DNA of 26,786 nt from an uncultured Eubacteriales bacterium. Lineage in GTDB: Bacteria; Bacillota; Clostridia; Christensenellales; Aristaeellaceae. The stretch covers positions 1 to 26,786 of the forward strand of contig UQNM01000034.1 of NCBI GenBank assembly GCA_900542395.1, written 5' to 3'. Positions 14,351 to 22,774 of the stretch are shown one piece after another. Each line of letters begins with the position of its first letter. Position 1 is the first letter of the stretch. Under the pieces are notes generated by a model. That model was not told the DNA's origin and ran no database searches. It saw only the letters and a list, made by a program, of their open reading frames with translations. Both the position numbers and the translations under genes were made by a program.

Positions 14351-15718
14351 ATGCAAACCAGAGATCAGGCGTTTTTGGGCACGGAGCCGGTCGGCAGGCT
14401 GCTGATGCGGCTGGCCATTCCGACGGTCATCGCCCAGTTGGTCAATATGCTCTACAACATCGTGGATCGCATCTACATCGGTCACATCGCGGGCATCGGC
14501 AGCCTCGCGCTGACTGGCGTGGGCGTGTGCATGCCGATCATCATGATCGTGACGGCGTTCGCGGCGCTGGTCGCCTCCGGCAGCGCGCCGCGGGCTTCCA
14601 TCGCGATGGGACGCGGCGATCACGACACGGCCGAAAAGCTGCTGGGCGGCAGCTTTTCGCTGCAAATCGCGATTTCGCTGACGCTGACGGCGGTGCTGCT
14701 GCTGTTCGGCCACGAATTTCTGCTGGCCTTCGGCGCGAGCGAAAACACGATTGAATACGCGGACAATTATCTGAACATCTACGCCTTCGGCACGCTGTTC
14801 GTGGAGCTGACGCTCGGCATGAATTCGTTCATCACCGCGCAGGGCTTCGCGACGACGGGCATGATGACCGTGCTCATCGGCGCGGTGTGCAACATCGTGC
14901 TCGACCCGATTCTCATTTTCGGCCTGAACATGGGCGTTCGCGGCGCGGCGCTGGCGACGGTGATTTCGCAGGGCGTTTCCTGCGTGTGGGTCGTCAGCTT
15001 CCTGATGGGGAAAAAGACGAGCCTGCGCCTCAAGGCGCAGAATATGCGCATCGACATGAAGCTCCTCGCCCCGTGCATCGCGCTCGGCCTGTCCGCGTTC
15101 ATCATGCAGAGCACGGAGAGCATCATCTCCGTCTGCTTCAATTCCTCGCTGCTCAAATACGGCGGCGATATCGCCGTCGGCGCGATGACGATTCTCACCA
15201 GCGTGATGCAGTTCGCGATGCTCCCGCTGCAGGGGCTGGCGCAGGGCGCGCAGCCGATTTCCAGCTACAACTTCGGCGCGAGAAACGCCGCGCGCGTCCG
15301 GCAGACGTTCTTCGCGCTGCTCAAGGCCAGCCTGACGTATTCGGTCATCCTCTGGGGCGGCATCATGCTCTTCCCGAAGGCCTTCGCGGGGATTTTCACG
15401 CCGGATGCCGAGCTGCTGGCCTTCACCGCCAAGGCGCTGCGCATCTATTGCGGCGCGCTGTTCATCTTCGGGATTCAGATTGCCTGCCAGATGACGTTTG
15501 TTTCCATCGGCAACGCGCCGTGCTCCATCATCGTGGCCATCCTGCGCAAGTTTGTGCTGCTGATTCCGCTGATCTTCATTCTGCCGCACATCCTGCCCGA
15601 CCAGACGATGGCCGTCTACACCGCCGAGCCCGTCGCCGATACGCTCGCCGTGATCTTCACCATGGTGATGTTTGGCACGCAGTTCAGAAAAGCGCTCAAG
15701 AAGCTGGAAGAAGCGTAA
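14351..15718 (+). CDS. MATE-family efflux transporter (MepA-like)
   Basis: This 455-aa integral membrane protein has about twelve helices in two halves. Typical features are IPTVIAQLVNMLYNIVDRIY near residue 25, GAPRASIAMGRGD-like loop SGSAPRASIAMGRGD near 77, and the second-half motif LQGLAQGAQPISSYNFGARN near 300. MATE pumps expel cationic drugs in exchange for Na+ or H+. It is translated with the MarR gene one base upstream, with AAAGGA about 10 nt before the ATG. It is distinct in sequence from the second MATE gene at 15829-17169. Confidence 0.92.
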   Translation: MQTRDQAFLGTEPVGRLLMRLAIPTVIAQLVNMLYNIVDRIYIGHIAGIGSLALTGVGVCMPIIMIVTAFAALVASGSAPRASIAMGRGDHDTAEKLLGGSFSLQIAISLTLTAVLLLFGHEFLLAFGASENTIEYADNYLNIYAFGTLFVELTLGMNSFITAQGFATTGMMTVLIGAVCNIVLDPILIFGLNMGVRGAALATVISQGVSCVWVVSFLMGKKTSLRLKAQNMRIDMKLLAPCIALGLSAFIMQSTESIISVCFNSSLLKYGGDIAVGAMTILTSVMQFAMLPLQGLAQGAQPISSYNFGARNAARVRQTFFALLKASLTYSVILWGGIMLFPKAFAGIFTPDAELLAFTAKALRIYCGALFIFGIQIACQMTFVSIGNAPCSIIVAILRKFVLLIPLIFILPHILPDQTMAVYTAEPVADTLAVIFTMVMFGTQFRKALKKLEEA

Positions 15719-15729
15719 ACAAAGAAAGC

Positions 15730-15759
15730 AAAAGCGTCGCGAACAAGGCGGCGCTTTTT
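15730..15759 (+). terminator. Terminator of the first MATE gene
   Basis: AAAGCG.CGC pairs with GCG.CGCTTT around a gaacaag loop, with a T5 run. It begins 12 nt after the stop codon. Confidence 0.8.
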
Positions 15760-15772
15760 GTCTACAGTCTGG

Positions 15773-15791
15773 GGGCGCGCGTTGCGCGCCC
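15773..15791. repeat. Short GC-rich palindrome
   Basis: GGGCGCGC-GTT-GCGCGCCC is a perfect hairpin between the two convergent MATE genes. The surrounding pattern (GGGGGCGCGC...GCGCGCCCG) resembles the element at 19557-19578. Neither copy has a T-run suited to termination. Confidence 0.5.
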
Positions 15792-15828
15792 GTTATCGGA
15801 ATGTGTGCAAAATTCCGGATTTGCTCAT

Positions 15829-17169
15829 TTATAGATAATGATAGAAATGCTTCTTGCGATCAATCAGCCACAGCGACAACAGGCAGGCCAGTCCCTCGGC
15901 AACCAGCGTCGCATACCAGATGCCGTCCACGCCGAATATTGCGGGCAGGAGCAGAACGCAGGCCGCCTGAAACACCAGCGTGCGCGCGAACGAGATGACC
16001 GCGGAAATCAGGCCGTTGTTCAGCGCGGTGAAGAAGCCGGAGGCGAAGATATTGAGGCCGGAAAGCAGGAAAGAGAAGGAGAAGATCGAGAACGCATGGC
16101 GCGTCAGGCAGAGCAGCCCTTCGTCGTAGCCGACAAAGATTTTCGCCAGCGGCGCGGCCAGACCGAGCGCAAGCATCGTCAGCGCGACGCCGGTTATGCC
16201 CATCAGCGTCAGGCTTTTTTTCAGCATGTTCTTCAGCTCGTCGTGGTGACCCGCGCCGTAGTGATAGCTGACAATCGGCGCGCAGCCGATGCTGTAGCCG
16301 ATGGCTGTACCGATGAAGATGAGCTGCACATACATCAGCACGCCGTAAGCGGAAACGCCGTCCTCACCCAGCATGCGCAAAAGCTGCATGTTATAGAGCA
16401 TGGAGACGAACGACGTGGAAATGTTGCTCATAAACTCGGAAGAACCGTTTGCGCAGGCATGGAGGATGGGAGCCGCCTCAAATTTGAAGGGAGCGAAGCG
16501 AAGCGGAAGATCCTTCCGGCGGAGGATATACACCGCCGGAACGACGCCGCCGATGCATTGGCCGATGCCCGTCGCCAGCGCCGCGCCCGCCAGCCCCCAG
16601 CGGAAGACCGCGATGAACAGCGCGTCGAGCGCCATGTTCGCCACGCCCGCCGCGACAACGACCAGCAGCCCCACGCGCGGCCGCTCGGCCACAACGAGGA
16701 AGCTCTGGAACACGTTTTGCAGCATGAACGCCGTCGTAAACGCAATGGTGATGCGGCCGTAAAGCACGCAATCCGCCATGATGTGCTCGCTTGCGCCCAT
16801 CAGCCGGGCAATTGGGCGGATGAAGGCGATGCCCAGCGCGGTCAGAATCAGGCCGGTGACGACCACAAAAGCGATCATCATGGTGAAAATGCGGTTGGCT
16901 CTCTCCGTGTGGCCGCAGCCCATCTCCTTGGCAACCAGCGCGCTGCCGCCCGTGCCGAGCATGAAGCCCGTGCCGCCGAGCACCATGATGAACGGCATGA
17001 TGAAATTCAGCGCCGCGAACGGCGTTTTGCCGACGTAATTTGAAACGAAGAACCCGTCCACTACGCCGTAAATGGAGGTGAAAATCATCATGGTGATGGA
17101 GGGCGCGACGAAGCGCAGCAGGCGCGGATAGGTAAAGTGATCGGAAAGCTGAATGTGCGGATTACTCAT
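15829..17169 (-). CDS. MATE-family efflux transporter
   Basis: This 446-aa protein has about twelve membrane helices. Family features include ITMMIFTSIYGVVDGFFVSN near residue 25, GTGGSALVAKEMGCG near 72, ALDALFIAVFRWGLAGAALA near 185 and IGYSIGCAPIVSYHYGAG near 285. The ATG at 17169 lies inside the end of the upstream marR gene (8-nt overlap) with AAGGAG about 7 nt before it, so the two are translated together; the longer frame starting at 17196 has no ribosome site. It faces the other MATE gene tail to tail. Confidence 0.92.
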   Translation of the reverse strand: MSNPHIQLSDHFTYPRLLRFVAPSITMMIFTSIYGVVDGFFVSNYVGKTPFAALNFIMPFIMVLGGTGFMLGTGGSALVAKEMGCGHTERANRIFTMMIAFVVVTGLILTALGIAFIRPIARLMGASEHIMADCVLYGRITIAFTTAFMLQNVFQSFLVVAERPRVGLLVVVAAGVANMALDALFIAVFRWGLAGAALATGIGQCIGGVVPAVYILRRKDLPLRFAPFKFEAAPILHACANGSSEFMSNISTSFVSMLYNMQLLRMLGEDGVSAYGVLMYVQLIFIGTAIGYSIGCAPIVSYHYGAGHHDELKNMLKKSLTLMGITGVALTMLALGLAAPLAKIFVGYDEGLLCLTRHAFSIFSFSFLLSGLNIFASGFFTALNNGLISAVISFARTLVFQAACVLLLPAIFGVDGIWYATLVAEGLACLLSLWLIDRKKHFYHYL

Positions 17170-17626
17170 GGCTTTTCTCCTTGCCGATGGCGCCAAAATG
17201 CAGGGAAAGCGCTTCGTTGTAGCGGCGCGTGAGGGTTAGGAGCTGCGCCTGCTCCTCGACGGAAAAATCGAGCAGCGCTTTTTGCTCGCTTTCGATGACA
17301 AGATCGACGGTCTGTTCCGCCAGCTTTACGCCCGCTTCCGTCAGGCGGATGGGTTTGCCGCCGCGCCCGCGCTCGCCGAAGAGTGTGAGCAGCCCTTCCT
17401 GCTCCAGCTTCTTGAGCGCGGAATTGACCGTTTGCTTGGGGTAGGCCAAAATGGCGCACATGTCGCTCTGCGTGACGGGCGGTTCCTCAATGCGCAGGGT
17501 ATAGAGAATCCAGAACGTGCTTTCGTTCAGCCCCAGACGGATGCTCAGATCGCGATAGATGGCGGTATTTTCTTTATATACGTGGTTATATTCGGAAAGC
17601 TGTTTTTCCGCGCCGATGTTTTTCAT
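17162..17626 (-). CDS. MarR-family transcriptional regulator
   Basis: This 154-aa protein is a winged-helix regulator: dimer helices at both ends, helix-turn-helix at about residues 50-80 (VTQSDMCAILAYPKQTVNSALKKLEQ) and the wing GERGRGGKPIRLTEAG. The GAGGTG ribosome site is close upstream of the ATG. The gene is first in a two-gene operon with the MATE pump, which overlaps its end. Its promoter carries two identical dyads that are its probable targets, so self-repression with drug release is expected. Confidence 0.9.
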   Translation of the reverse strand: MKNIGAEKQLSEYNHVYKENTAIYRDLSIRLGLNESTFWILYTLRIEEPPVTQSDMCAILAYPKQTVNSALKKLEQEGLLTLFGERGRGGKPIRLTEAGVKLAEQTVDLVIESEQKALLDFSVEEQAQLLTLTRRYNEALSLHFGAIGKEKSHE

Positions 17627-17643
17627 GCGTTCACCTCAGAATA

Positions 17644-17698
17644 TCCGAAATCGGATTTTGTATGGGGATATTATAGTCCGATTTCGGATATTTGTCAA
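17644..17698 (-). promoter_or_regulatory. Promoter and twin operators for the second marR-MATE operon
   Basis: On the minus strand TTGACA (17693-17698), 17 bp and TATAAT (17670-17675) form a perfect promoter. The 12-bp dyad TCCGA-NN-TCGGA occurs twice: in the spacer (17677-17688) and just after the start site (17644-17655). Their centres are 33 bp apart, about three helical turns. The flanking ATAT bases make the two copies mirror images. Confidence 0.85.
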
Positions 17699-17748
17699 GC
17701 GGGGTGAACCGGCGTGTTTTTCCTCAAAAATCCCGCTGCACATCAAAA

Positions 17749-17802
17749 CGCCCTTCGCGGTGAAGCCGTGCAATGAAACGCACGATTTCGCCGCGAAGGG
17801 CG
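17749..17802 (-). terminator. Terminator of the ABC efflux/tetR operon
   Basis: A long hairpin pairs CGCCCTTCGCGG (17749-17760) with CCGCGAAGGGCG (17791-17802), with a further CGTGC/GCACG inner stem. It is followed on the minus strand by TTTT. It lies 37 nt after the tetR stop. Confidence 0.75.
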
Positions 17803-17839
17803 CGTATCAAACCGTCGGGAGAGGAACGTGGTTTGGCTG

Positions 17840-18424
17840 TTACGCCACCAGCTCCTCGCATGCGCCCACGACCAGCAGCCGCAGCGCGGGGAAGAAGTTC
17901 GGGCCGATTCGGTTGATGTGGATGATGGACAGATACAGAATCTGAATCGCGGCCAGCACAACCTCGTCCGGCTGGGTGAAGTGAATTTTGGCGTGGTGGA
18001 GCATGTCGAAAATGCCCTGCGCGGAGGAAAGGTAGTGCGAGCGCGCTTCCTCTTCGGGGATGAAGCGCGCCAGCTCCGGCAGGTCGTCGCACAGAAAGTT
18101 GCAGATGCCGAGCGCGTGAATCGTCGTGAACGCGGTGTAGACCATGTTCGCGGCGCGGCGTTTGTCGTCCGTGCCGACGCTGGTTTTCAGCGATTCGTTC
18201 ACCGCGGCGATGACCTGCATTTCCCAATCGTTGGCGATTTCAAGGAACAGAAGCTCCTTGCTGCTGAAGAATTTATAGAACGAGGATTTGGAAATCCCCG
18301 CGTCCGCCGTCAGCATATCCAGCGAGGTTTTTTTAACCCCGGTTCTGACGGCGTATTTGCGCGCGCTTTCCTTCAGCCTTTCGCGGATGGCATCGCGCTG
18401 CTTGGGGGAGAAGGGCTGCGCCAT
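17840..18424 (-). CDS. TetR-family transcriptional regulator
   Basis: This 194-aa protein has the TetR N-terminal domain: AVRTGVKKTSLDMLTADAGI then SKSSFYKFFSSKELLFLEI (about residues 25-63), with the invariant Tyr-Lys-x-Phe in the recognition region. The C-terminal part is helical, as in the ligand-binding domains of the family. AAAGGAGG stands 7 nt before the ATG. It is the last gene of the ATPase-permease-fusion protein operon and probably represses the whole operon through the two dyads at 22620-22724. The inducer is unknown. Confidence 0.9.
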   Translation of the reverse strand: MAQPFSPKQRDAIRERLKESARKYAVRTGVKKTSLDMLTADAGISKSSFYKFFSSKELLFLEIANDWEMQVIAAVNESLKTSVGTDDKRRAANMVYTAFTTIHALGICNFLCDDLPELARFIPEEEARSHYLSSAQGIFDMLHHAKIHFTQPDEVVLAAIQILYLSIIHINRIGPNFFPALRLLVVGACEELVA

Positions 18425-18486
18425 GGGAGAGCCTCCTTTATCCTGAGTTCGAGGGGATTTCGCCCCTTCGGGGTTCGTTTCGCCGA

Positions 18487-19527
18487 TTATTTGTTGATCG
18501 TGACCGTGCCGTTCATGCCCGGCAGCAGCGCTTTGCCGCTGGGCAGGGTGATGCGAACGTCAAAATAGATCGCGTTCTGCTTCTTTGTGCCGACGGCGTA
18601 AATCTTGGTGACCGTGCCGACGAAGGTTTCGCCCTCGAAGGCGTCGAGCGTGTAGGTCAGCGTGTCGCCGACGGCGACGCTGTTCAGGTCGAGCTCATCC
18701 ACCTCGGCGCTCAGCTCCAGCGTGCTCATGTCCGCCACCTCGCACAGGAGTTGGCCGCGATAGACCTGCGCGCCGGAGACGGTGTTCATCAGTGTGATCA
18801 CGCCGCTTGCGCCGGCGGCAACGCTGCGGGAGGCGTTCTTTGCGCTCTGCGCGTCCACCAGCTCGAAGAGCAGGTCGCCGACCTCCACCGTGTCGCCCGG
18901 TTTGACGTGCACGGCGGCGATGCGGCCGCTGCCGGCGAGCACCTGCACATCGGCGTAGCGGGTGACCTTGCCGCGGCCAACCTCGCTGTCGCTGGGCGTG
19001 GTGCTCTCGCGGAAGCAGCGGACGGTGTCGCCCACGTCGTAATCGCCGGTGAGGATTTCCACGGTGTATTTTTTGCCGGAAACGCCGGTCACAATGCCCG
19101 TGCCCTTGGTGTTGCCCATTTTGAGGTAGAGCGATTCGCCCGCGTGGATGTAGCGGTTATCCGCGTCATCGTAGGCCTGCTCGGTGGAAGCGTCGATATA
19201 CAGTGCGTTCTTCGGCTCGACCACGGCCAGCGCGCCGTAGTGCGCGGCCACGCCGCTCGCGTCGTCGCCCACCTTGGCGAACACGGCGGAAACCGTGCCG
19301 GCCTGCGCCGCATAAACCGGGACGGTGTCCAGCGTGAACAGGGTTTCGCCTGCGGAAACGCTGTCGCCCAGCTCCGCGTCAAACGGGAGGAGCGTACCGG
19401 CGAACGGCGCGGTGATCTTTTCGGTGTTCGGGGCGACGATCTTTGCGTCGGCCGTCGCGGCCAGCGCGCAGGAGGCGGTCAGCGTGAGCGCGGCGGCAGC
19501 GGCCGCGGCAGACATCCATTTCTTCAT
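18487..19527 (-). CDS. Membrane-fusion (HlyD/RND-like) periplasmic adaptor protein
   Basis: The protein is about 346 aa. It has a signal peptide (MKKWMSAAAAAAALTLTASC, then ALA). A biotinyl-lipoyl-like domain appears in two halves: APFAGTLLPFDAELGDSVSA (about residue 40) and GRIAAVHVKPGDTVEVGDLL (about 205). A beta-barrel domain follows, with VAVGDTLTYTLDAFEGETFVGTVTKIY, and an end typical of adaptors, ITLPSGKALLPGMNGTVTI. It should couple to the FtsX-type permease upstream. The second of two near ATG codons (19527) is chosen for its 9-nt distance to AAAGG. Gram-positive versions work with MacB-like ABC transporters. Confidence 0.88.
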   Translation of the reverse strand: MKKWMSAAAAAAALTLTASCALAATADAKIVAPNTEKITAPFAGTLLPFDAELGDSVSAGETLFTLDTVPVYAAQAGTVSAVFAKVGDDASGVAAHYGALAVVEPKNALYIDASTEQAYDDADNRYIHAGESLYLKMGNTKGTGIVTGVSGKKYTVEILTGDYDVGDTVRCFRESTTPSDSEVGRGKVTRYADVQVLAGSGRIAAVHVKPGDTVEVGDLLFELVDAQSAKNASRSVAAGASGVITLMNTVSGAQVYRGQLLCEVADMSTLELSAEVDELDLNSVAVGDTLTYTLDAFEGETFVGTVTKIYAVGTKKQNAIYFDVRITLPSGKALLPGMNGTVTINK

Positions 19528-19556
19528 ACTCATGTTCCTTTCTGTTCGGATACGGT

Positions 19557-19578
19557 GTAGGGGCGCATCGCGCGCCCG
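19557..19578. repeat. Short GC-rich palindrome
   Basis: GTAGGGGCGCATCGCGCGCCCG folds as GGGCGC/GCGCCC. It lies 2 nt after the permease stop, inside the operon. The form GTAGGGGC...GCCCG recalls a short intergenic palindrome family I remember from Oscillospirales-type genomes; compare 15773-15791. Confidence 0.45.
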
Positions 19579-19579
19579 A

Positions 19580-21892
19580 TCATTCAACGGATTTCAGCGC
19601 CTCGACCATGTCGATCTTGCGCACTTTGCGCGCCAGCAGGCGCTGGAGCAGCTCGGAGAACAGATAGGTCACGACGCACGCGATGACGATGGATTGGATC
19701 GTCGGCGCGCCGGGATAGAAACCGCTTTCCGGCTCGCAGGTGTGCATGATGACGTTCGTCAGCGCGATGCCCGGCCAGACGCCCAGCGCCACGCCGAGGA
19801 AGGAGATGATGGCGTTTTCGCGCATGATGAGGCGGCGAATCTCCTTCTGGTGGTAGCCCAGCACCTTGAGCGTCGCGTATTCGCGCGTGCGCTCGACGAA
19901 GTTCATCAGCCCCATGTTGTAGCAGATGACGAAGGCCAGCGCCAGCGCGATGCAGGTCAGCATCGTGAACACGGCGGAGAGCGAATCGAGCATCTGCATC
20001 ATGTCGTCGATCAGCTTGGCCGGATAATCCAGACTGTCCACCTCGTCCATGTCCTCAAGCTGGGCGAGATAGGCGTCGCTCGGGTTTTTGAGCATCAGGC
20101 CGGTGGGAATGAATTCGCCCTTGCGCAGGGATTCCCACGTCGTGCGGTTGAGATAGACGCCCTGCGTGACGTTGTTGTAGACGATCTGGCCGATGACGAT
20201 GTCAAACGGGTCGGAGTCGCCGGGCAGATAGACCCGAACGACGTCGCCGACGTGCAGGTTCAGCGTCTTCGTCAGCTTGTAGGTGACGGCCGCCGTGCCG
20301 GTTTGAAGCCGGACGAAGGCCTCGTTCTCGCCGAGGTGGATCATCGTCTGGTCGTCTTCCAGCACGGTCATCAGCTCGGTCCGCGTGCCCGCGTCGGTGC
20401 GCAGCGAGATGGATTTTTCCATCAGACATTCGGCGGCCTCCGCGTCGGCGCGTCGCTCGTAGCTTTCGGCCTTGTCGGCCTCGCCCGTGAGGTTGGCGAT
20501 CACGTCGTAATCCAGCGACTTGGTGTAATACTTGACGCTCAGCGACGTGACGGAATCTTGAAGCCCCAGCGAGGTGATAATCAGCATCGTGCAGCACAGC
20601 AGGCCGACGAGCATCATAACGGTGCGCAGCTTGTTGCGCATCAGGTTGCGGACGACCATCTTCGTGTTGAAGCTGAACCGCGACCAGAGCCATGTGATCC
20701 GCTCCAGCAGGATGCGCTTGCCGCTCTTGGGCGGCTTGGCGCGCAGCAGCGAGGCCGTACATTCCTTCGCCGCGCTCTTGTAGGAGTGCAGCAGGATGAA
20801 CACGCTCATCACGACGCTCAGCACCGTCATCCCCCACGCGAAAGCGGAGATCGGCGGCGTGAGCCGGTAGGGCATTTCGTTCTGCGCGATCAGCGTATCC
20901 CACAGCAGGAAGGGCAGCGTGTTGTGGCCGATGAGCGTGCCCAGCACCGCGCCGACGGCCGACGGGGCGATGGCGTAGGAGAGGTAGTGCATCTTGATCT
21001 GATGCGCGGAGAAGCCGAGCGCCTGCAGCGTGCCCATCTGCATGCGCTGGTTGTCGATCATGCGGGAGAGGGTCGTCATGACGATCAGCGCGGCGACGGC
21101 GTAGGCCAGCACCGGGAAGATCAGCGTCATGTTTTCAAACATCTGCGCGTCGTTGTTGGCGCGCGCCGTGCTCCTGTGCGCGGTGCGATCCACAACCAGC
21201 GCGTCGGGCAGGGCGGCCTCGATCTCGGCCTGCACGGTTTCGCTGTCCGCGCCGTCCGCCATGGTGGCGACGATCTGCGTCAGCGGCAGTTCCGGAATGG
21301 CGCTGGCATTGACGAGGATGAAGCCGTATTTATCCGGGTCGGCGGCCATGCCGTCGGTCACGACGATGTATTCCGGGCTGACGACGACGCCGCGGATGGT
21401 GAACGAATACGGCTTGCCGCGGAGCTTGACGGTCAGGCGGTCGCCCAGCGAAAGCCCCTTTGACTGTGCGAAGCGCTCCTCGACAAGGCAGCCGCGCGGG
21501 TCGTTGGCCTCAAGCAGCGCGCCTTCGCGCAGCAGCGGCTTGTTGATGGTCATTTCGCCGTCGTAAACCGTGACGGAAACGGAAACGTCGCCGGGGAGCG
21601 TCGTGTCCAGATCCACCGAGGCGCGTGCGCAGACCGCCTCCACATCCGGCAGCGCCGCGAGCTTTTCCATGGAAGCGCGGTCGGCGGTGGGGAGCGTGAT
21701 CCAGAAATCGGCGAGGTTGTTTTCCTCGTAATAGGTGTTGAGCGTCGTGCGGATCATGCGCGCCATGCCGTCCAGCGCGGAAAACGCGAACGTGCCGAGC
21801 GCGCACAGCGCGATGATGGAAAGAAACTGCATCGCCGCCCGCGACATGTCGCGGTAGAGCTTCTTTCGGAGCATGTTCTTCGGCTTTACCAT
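19580..21892 (-). CDS. ABC transporter permease, FtsX type
   Basis: This 770-aa protein has an N-terminal membrane helix (residues about 15-35, MQFLSIIALCALGTFAFSAL), a large extracytoplasmic MacB-like domain (about 45-255), a first FtsX domain of three to four helices (about 265-385), a second extracytoplasmic segment and a second FtsX domain (about 645-765). The MFVERTREYATLKVLGYH-like motif (NFVERTREYATLKVLGYHQK) is characteristic. Such permeases work by mechanotransmission in drug, peptide or lipid export. The ATG at 21892 overlaps the ATPase stop by 7 nt; the longer frame to 21925 lies wholly inside the ATPase gene. Confidence 0.93.
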   Translation of the reverse strand: MVKPKNMLRKKLYRDMSRAAMQFLSIIALCALGTFAFSALDGMARMIRTTLNTYYEENNLADFWITLPTADRASMEKLAALPDVEAVCARASVDLDTTLPGDVSVSVTVYDGEMTINKPLLREGALLEANDPRGCLVEERFAQSKGLSLGDRLTVKLRGKPYSFTIRGVVVSPEYIVVTDGMAADPDKYGFILVNASAIPELPLTQIVATMADGADSETVQAEIEAALPDALVVDRTAHRSTARANNDAQMFENMTLIFPVLAYAVAALIVMTTLSRMIDNQRMQMGTLQALGFSAHQIKMHYLSYAIAPSAVGAVLGTLIGHNTLPFLLWDTLIAQNEMPYRLTPPISAFAWGMTVLSVVMSVFILLHSYKSAAKECTASLLRAKPPKSGKRILLERITWLWSRFSFNTKMVVRNLMRNKLRTVMMLVGLLCCTMLIITSLGLQDSVTSLSVKYYTKSLDYDVIANLTGEADKAESYERRADAEAAECLMEKSISLRTDAGTRTELMTVLEDDQTMIHLGENEAFVRLQTGTAAVTYKLTKTLNLHVGDVVRVYLPGDSDPFDIVIGQIVYNNVTQGVYLNRTTWESLRKGEFIPTGLMLKNPSDAYLAQLEDMDEVDSLDYPAKLIDDMMQMLDSLSAVFTMLTCIALALAFVICYNMGLMNFVERTREYATLKVLGYHQKEIRRLIMRENAIISFLGVALGVWPGIALTNVIMHTCEPESGFYPGAPTIQSIVIACVVTYLFSELLQRLLARKVRKIDMVEALKSVE

Positions 21893-22587
21893 GCGATATC
21901 CTCCACGCGGGCGGGATGCTCGCATGTTTCAATCGACTCGATGCCGCCGTTCTTCACGCGGATGACGCGGTTGCCCAGCGGGGCGATCATCGCGTTGTGC
22001 GTGATGATGACGACGGTGGCGTTGTGCGTGCGGCAGACGTCCGTGAGGAGCGAGAGCACCTGCACGCCGGTCTTGGAATCCAGCGCGCCGGTCGGCTCGT
22101 CGCACAGCAGCAGCGCCGGGTTCTTGCACAGCGCGCGGGCGATGGACACGCGCTGCTGTTCGCCGCCGGAAAGCTGGGCGGGGAAGTTGTTCATGCGCTG
22201 GCTGAGGCCGACCTGCTCCATGACGGTCTTGGGGTCGAGCGCATCCTTGCAGACCTGCCGCGCCAGCTCGACGTTTTCAAGCGCCGTCAGGTTGGGCATC
22301 AGGTTGTAAAACTGGAAGACGAAGCCGACGTCCGTTCGCCGGTAATCCGTCAGCTGGGGACTGCGAAGGCCGGTGATCTGCTTGCCGCCGACGGTAATGG
22401 TGCCGCTGGTGGCCTTGTCCATGCCGCCCAGCAGGTTCAAAATGGTGGTTTTGCCCGCGCCGGAAGGGCCGAGCACCACGCAGAATTCACCCTTTTCGAT
22501 GGTGAAATTCACGTCGTCCACGGCCTTCACGACGGTGTCGCCCGTCTGATAATATTTGCAGACGTGCTCAAAACTGATATAGCCCAC
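21886..22587 (-). CDS. ABC transporter ATP-binding protein (MacB/LolD type)
   Basis: This 233-aa protein has all ABC motifs: Walker A GPSGAGKTT (about residue 43), Q-loop FVFQFYNLMP, signature LSGGEQQRVSIARAL, Walker B LLLCDEP with D-loop GALD, and switch VIITHN. The start is a GTG at 22587, placed 6 nt after AAAGGAGG; the upstream ATG of the longest frame overlaps the ribosome site itself. It is the first gene of the efflux operon and powers the FtsX-type permease. Confidence 0.95.
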   Translation of the reverse strand: MGYISFEHVCKYYQTGDTVVKAVDDVNFTIEKGEFCVVLGPSGAGKTTILNLLGGMDKATSGTITVGGKQITGLRSPQLTDYRRTDVGFVFQFYNLMPNLTALENVELARQVCKDALDPKTVMEQVGLSQRMNNFPAQLSGGEQQRVSIARALCKNPALLLCDEPTGALDSKTGVQVLSLLTDVCRTHNATVVIITHNAMIAPLGNRVIRVKNGGIESIETCEHPARVEDIAW

Positions 22588-22619
22588 GGAAAACCTCCTT
22601 TGCATCCCCAAGCGGGGAG

Positions 22620-22752
22620 TAAAAACAAATGTTTGCTTTTGTTTTTATGCTGCCCGAAGAAAAACGCCGGATGAAAGGCGGCGCGCGGCAGAGCCGTAAA
22701 AACAAAATCCGATATTTGTTTTTATTATATGCAAAGAAAGAAGCGCTGTCAA
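22620..22752 (-). promoter_or_regulatory. Promoter with two identical 28-bp operators for the ABC efflux/tetR operon
   Basis: On the minus strand TTGACA (22747-22752), 17 bp and TATAAT (22724-22729) form a perfect promoter. The dyad TAAAAACAAA-N8-TTTGTTTTTA occurs twice: at 22697-22724, touching the -10, and at 22620-22647, in the leader. They are 77 bp apart and have identical arms and spacing but different central bases. TetR, encoded last in the operon, is the natural candidate to bind them. The leader between them is GC-rich and can form hairpins. Confidence 0.85.
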
Positions 22753-22774
22753 GCCAAAGCCGCAAAAAAACGAC

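Noticed and set aside
17724..18227. Minus-strand frame of 167 codons overlapping tetR
   Set aside because: It crosses the operon terminator hairpin and overlaps most of tetR in another frame, without a ribosome site.
19325..21463. Open frame of 712 codons opposite the ABC permease
   Set aside because: It is a shadow frame caused by GC-rich codon use; the permease on the other strand has clear FtsX features and operon context.
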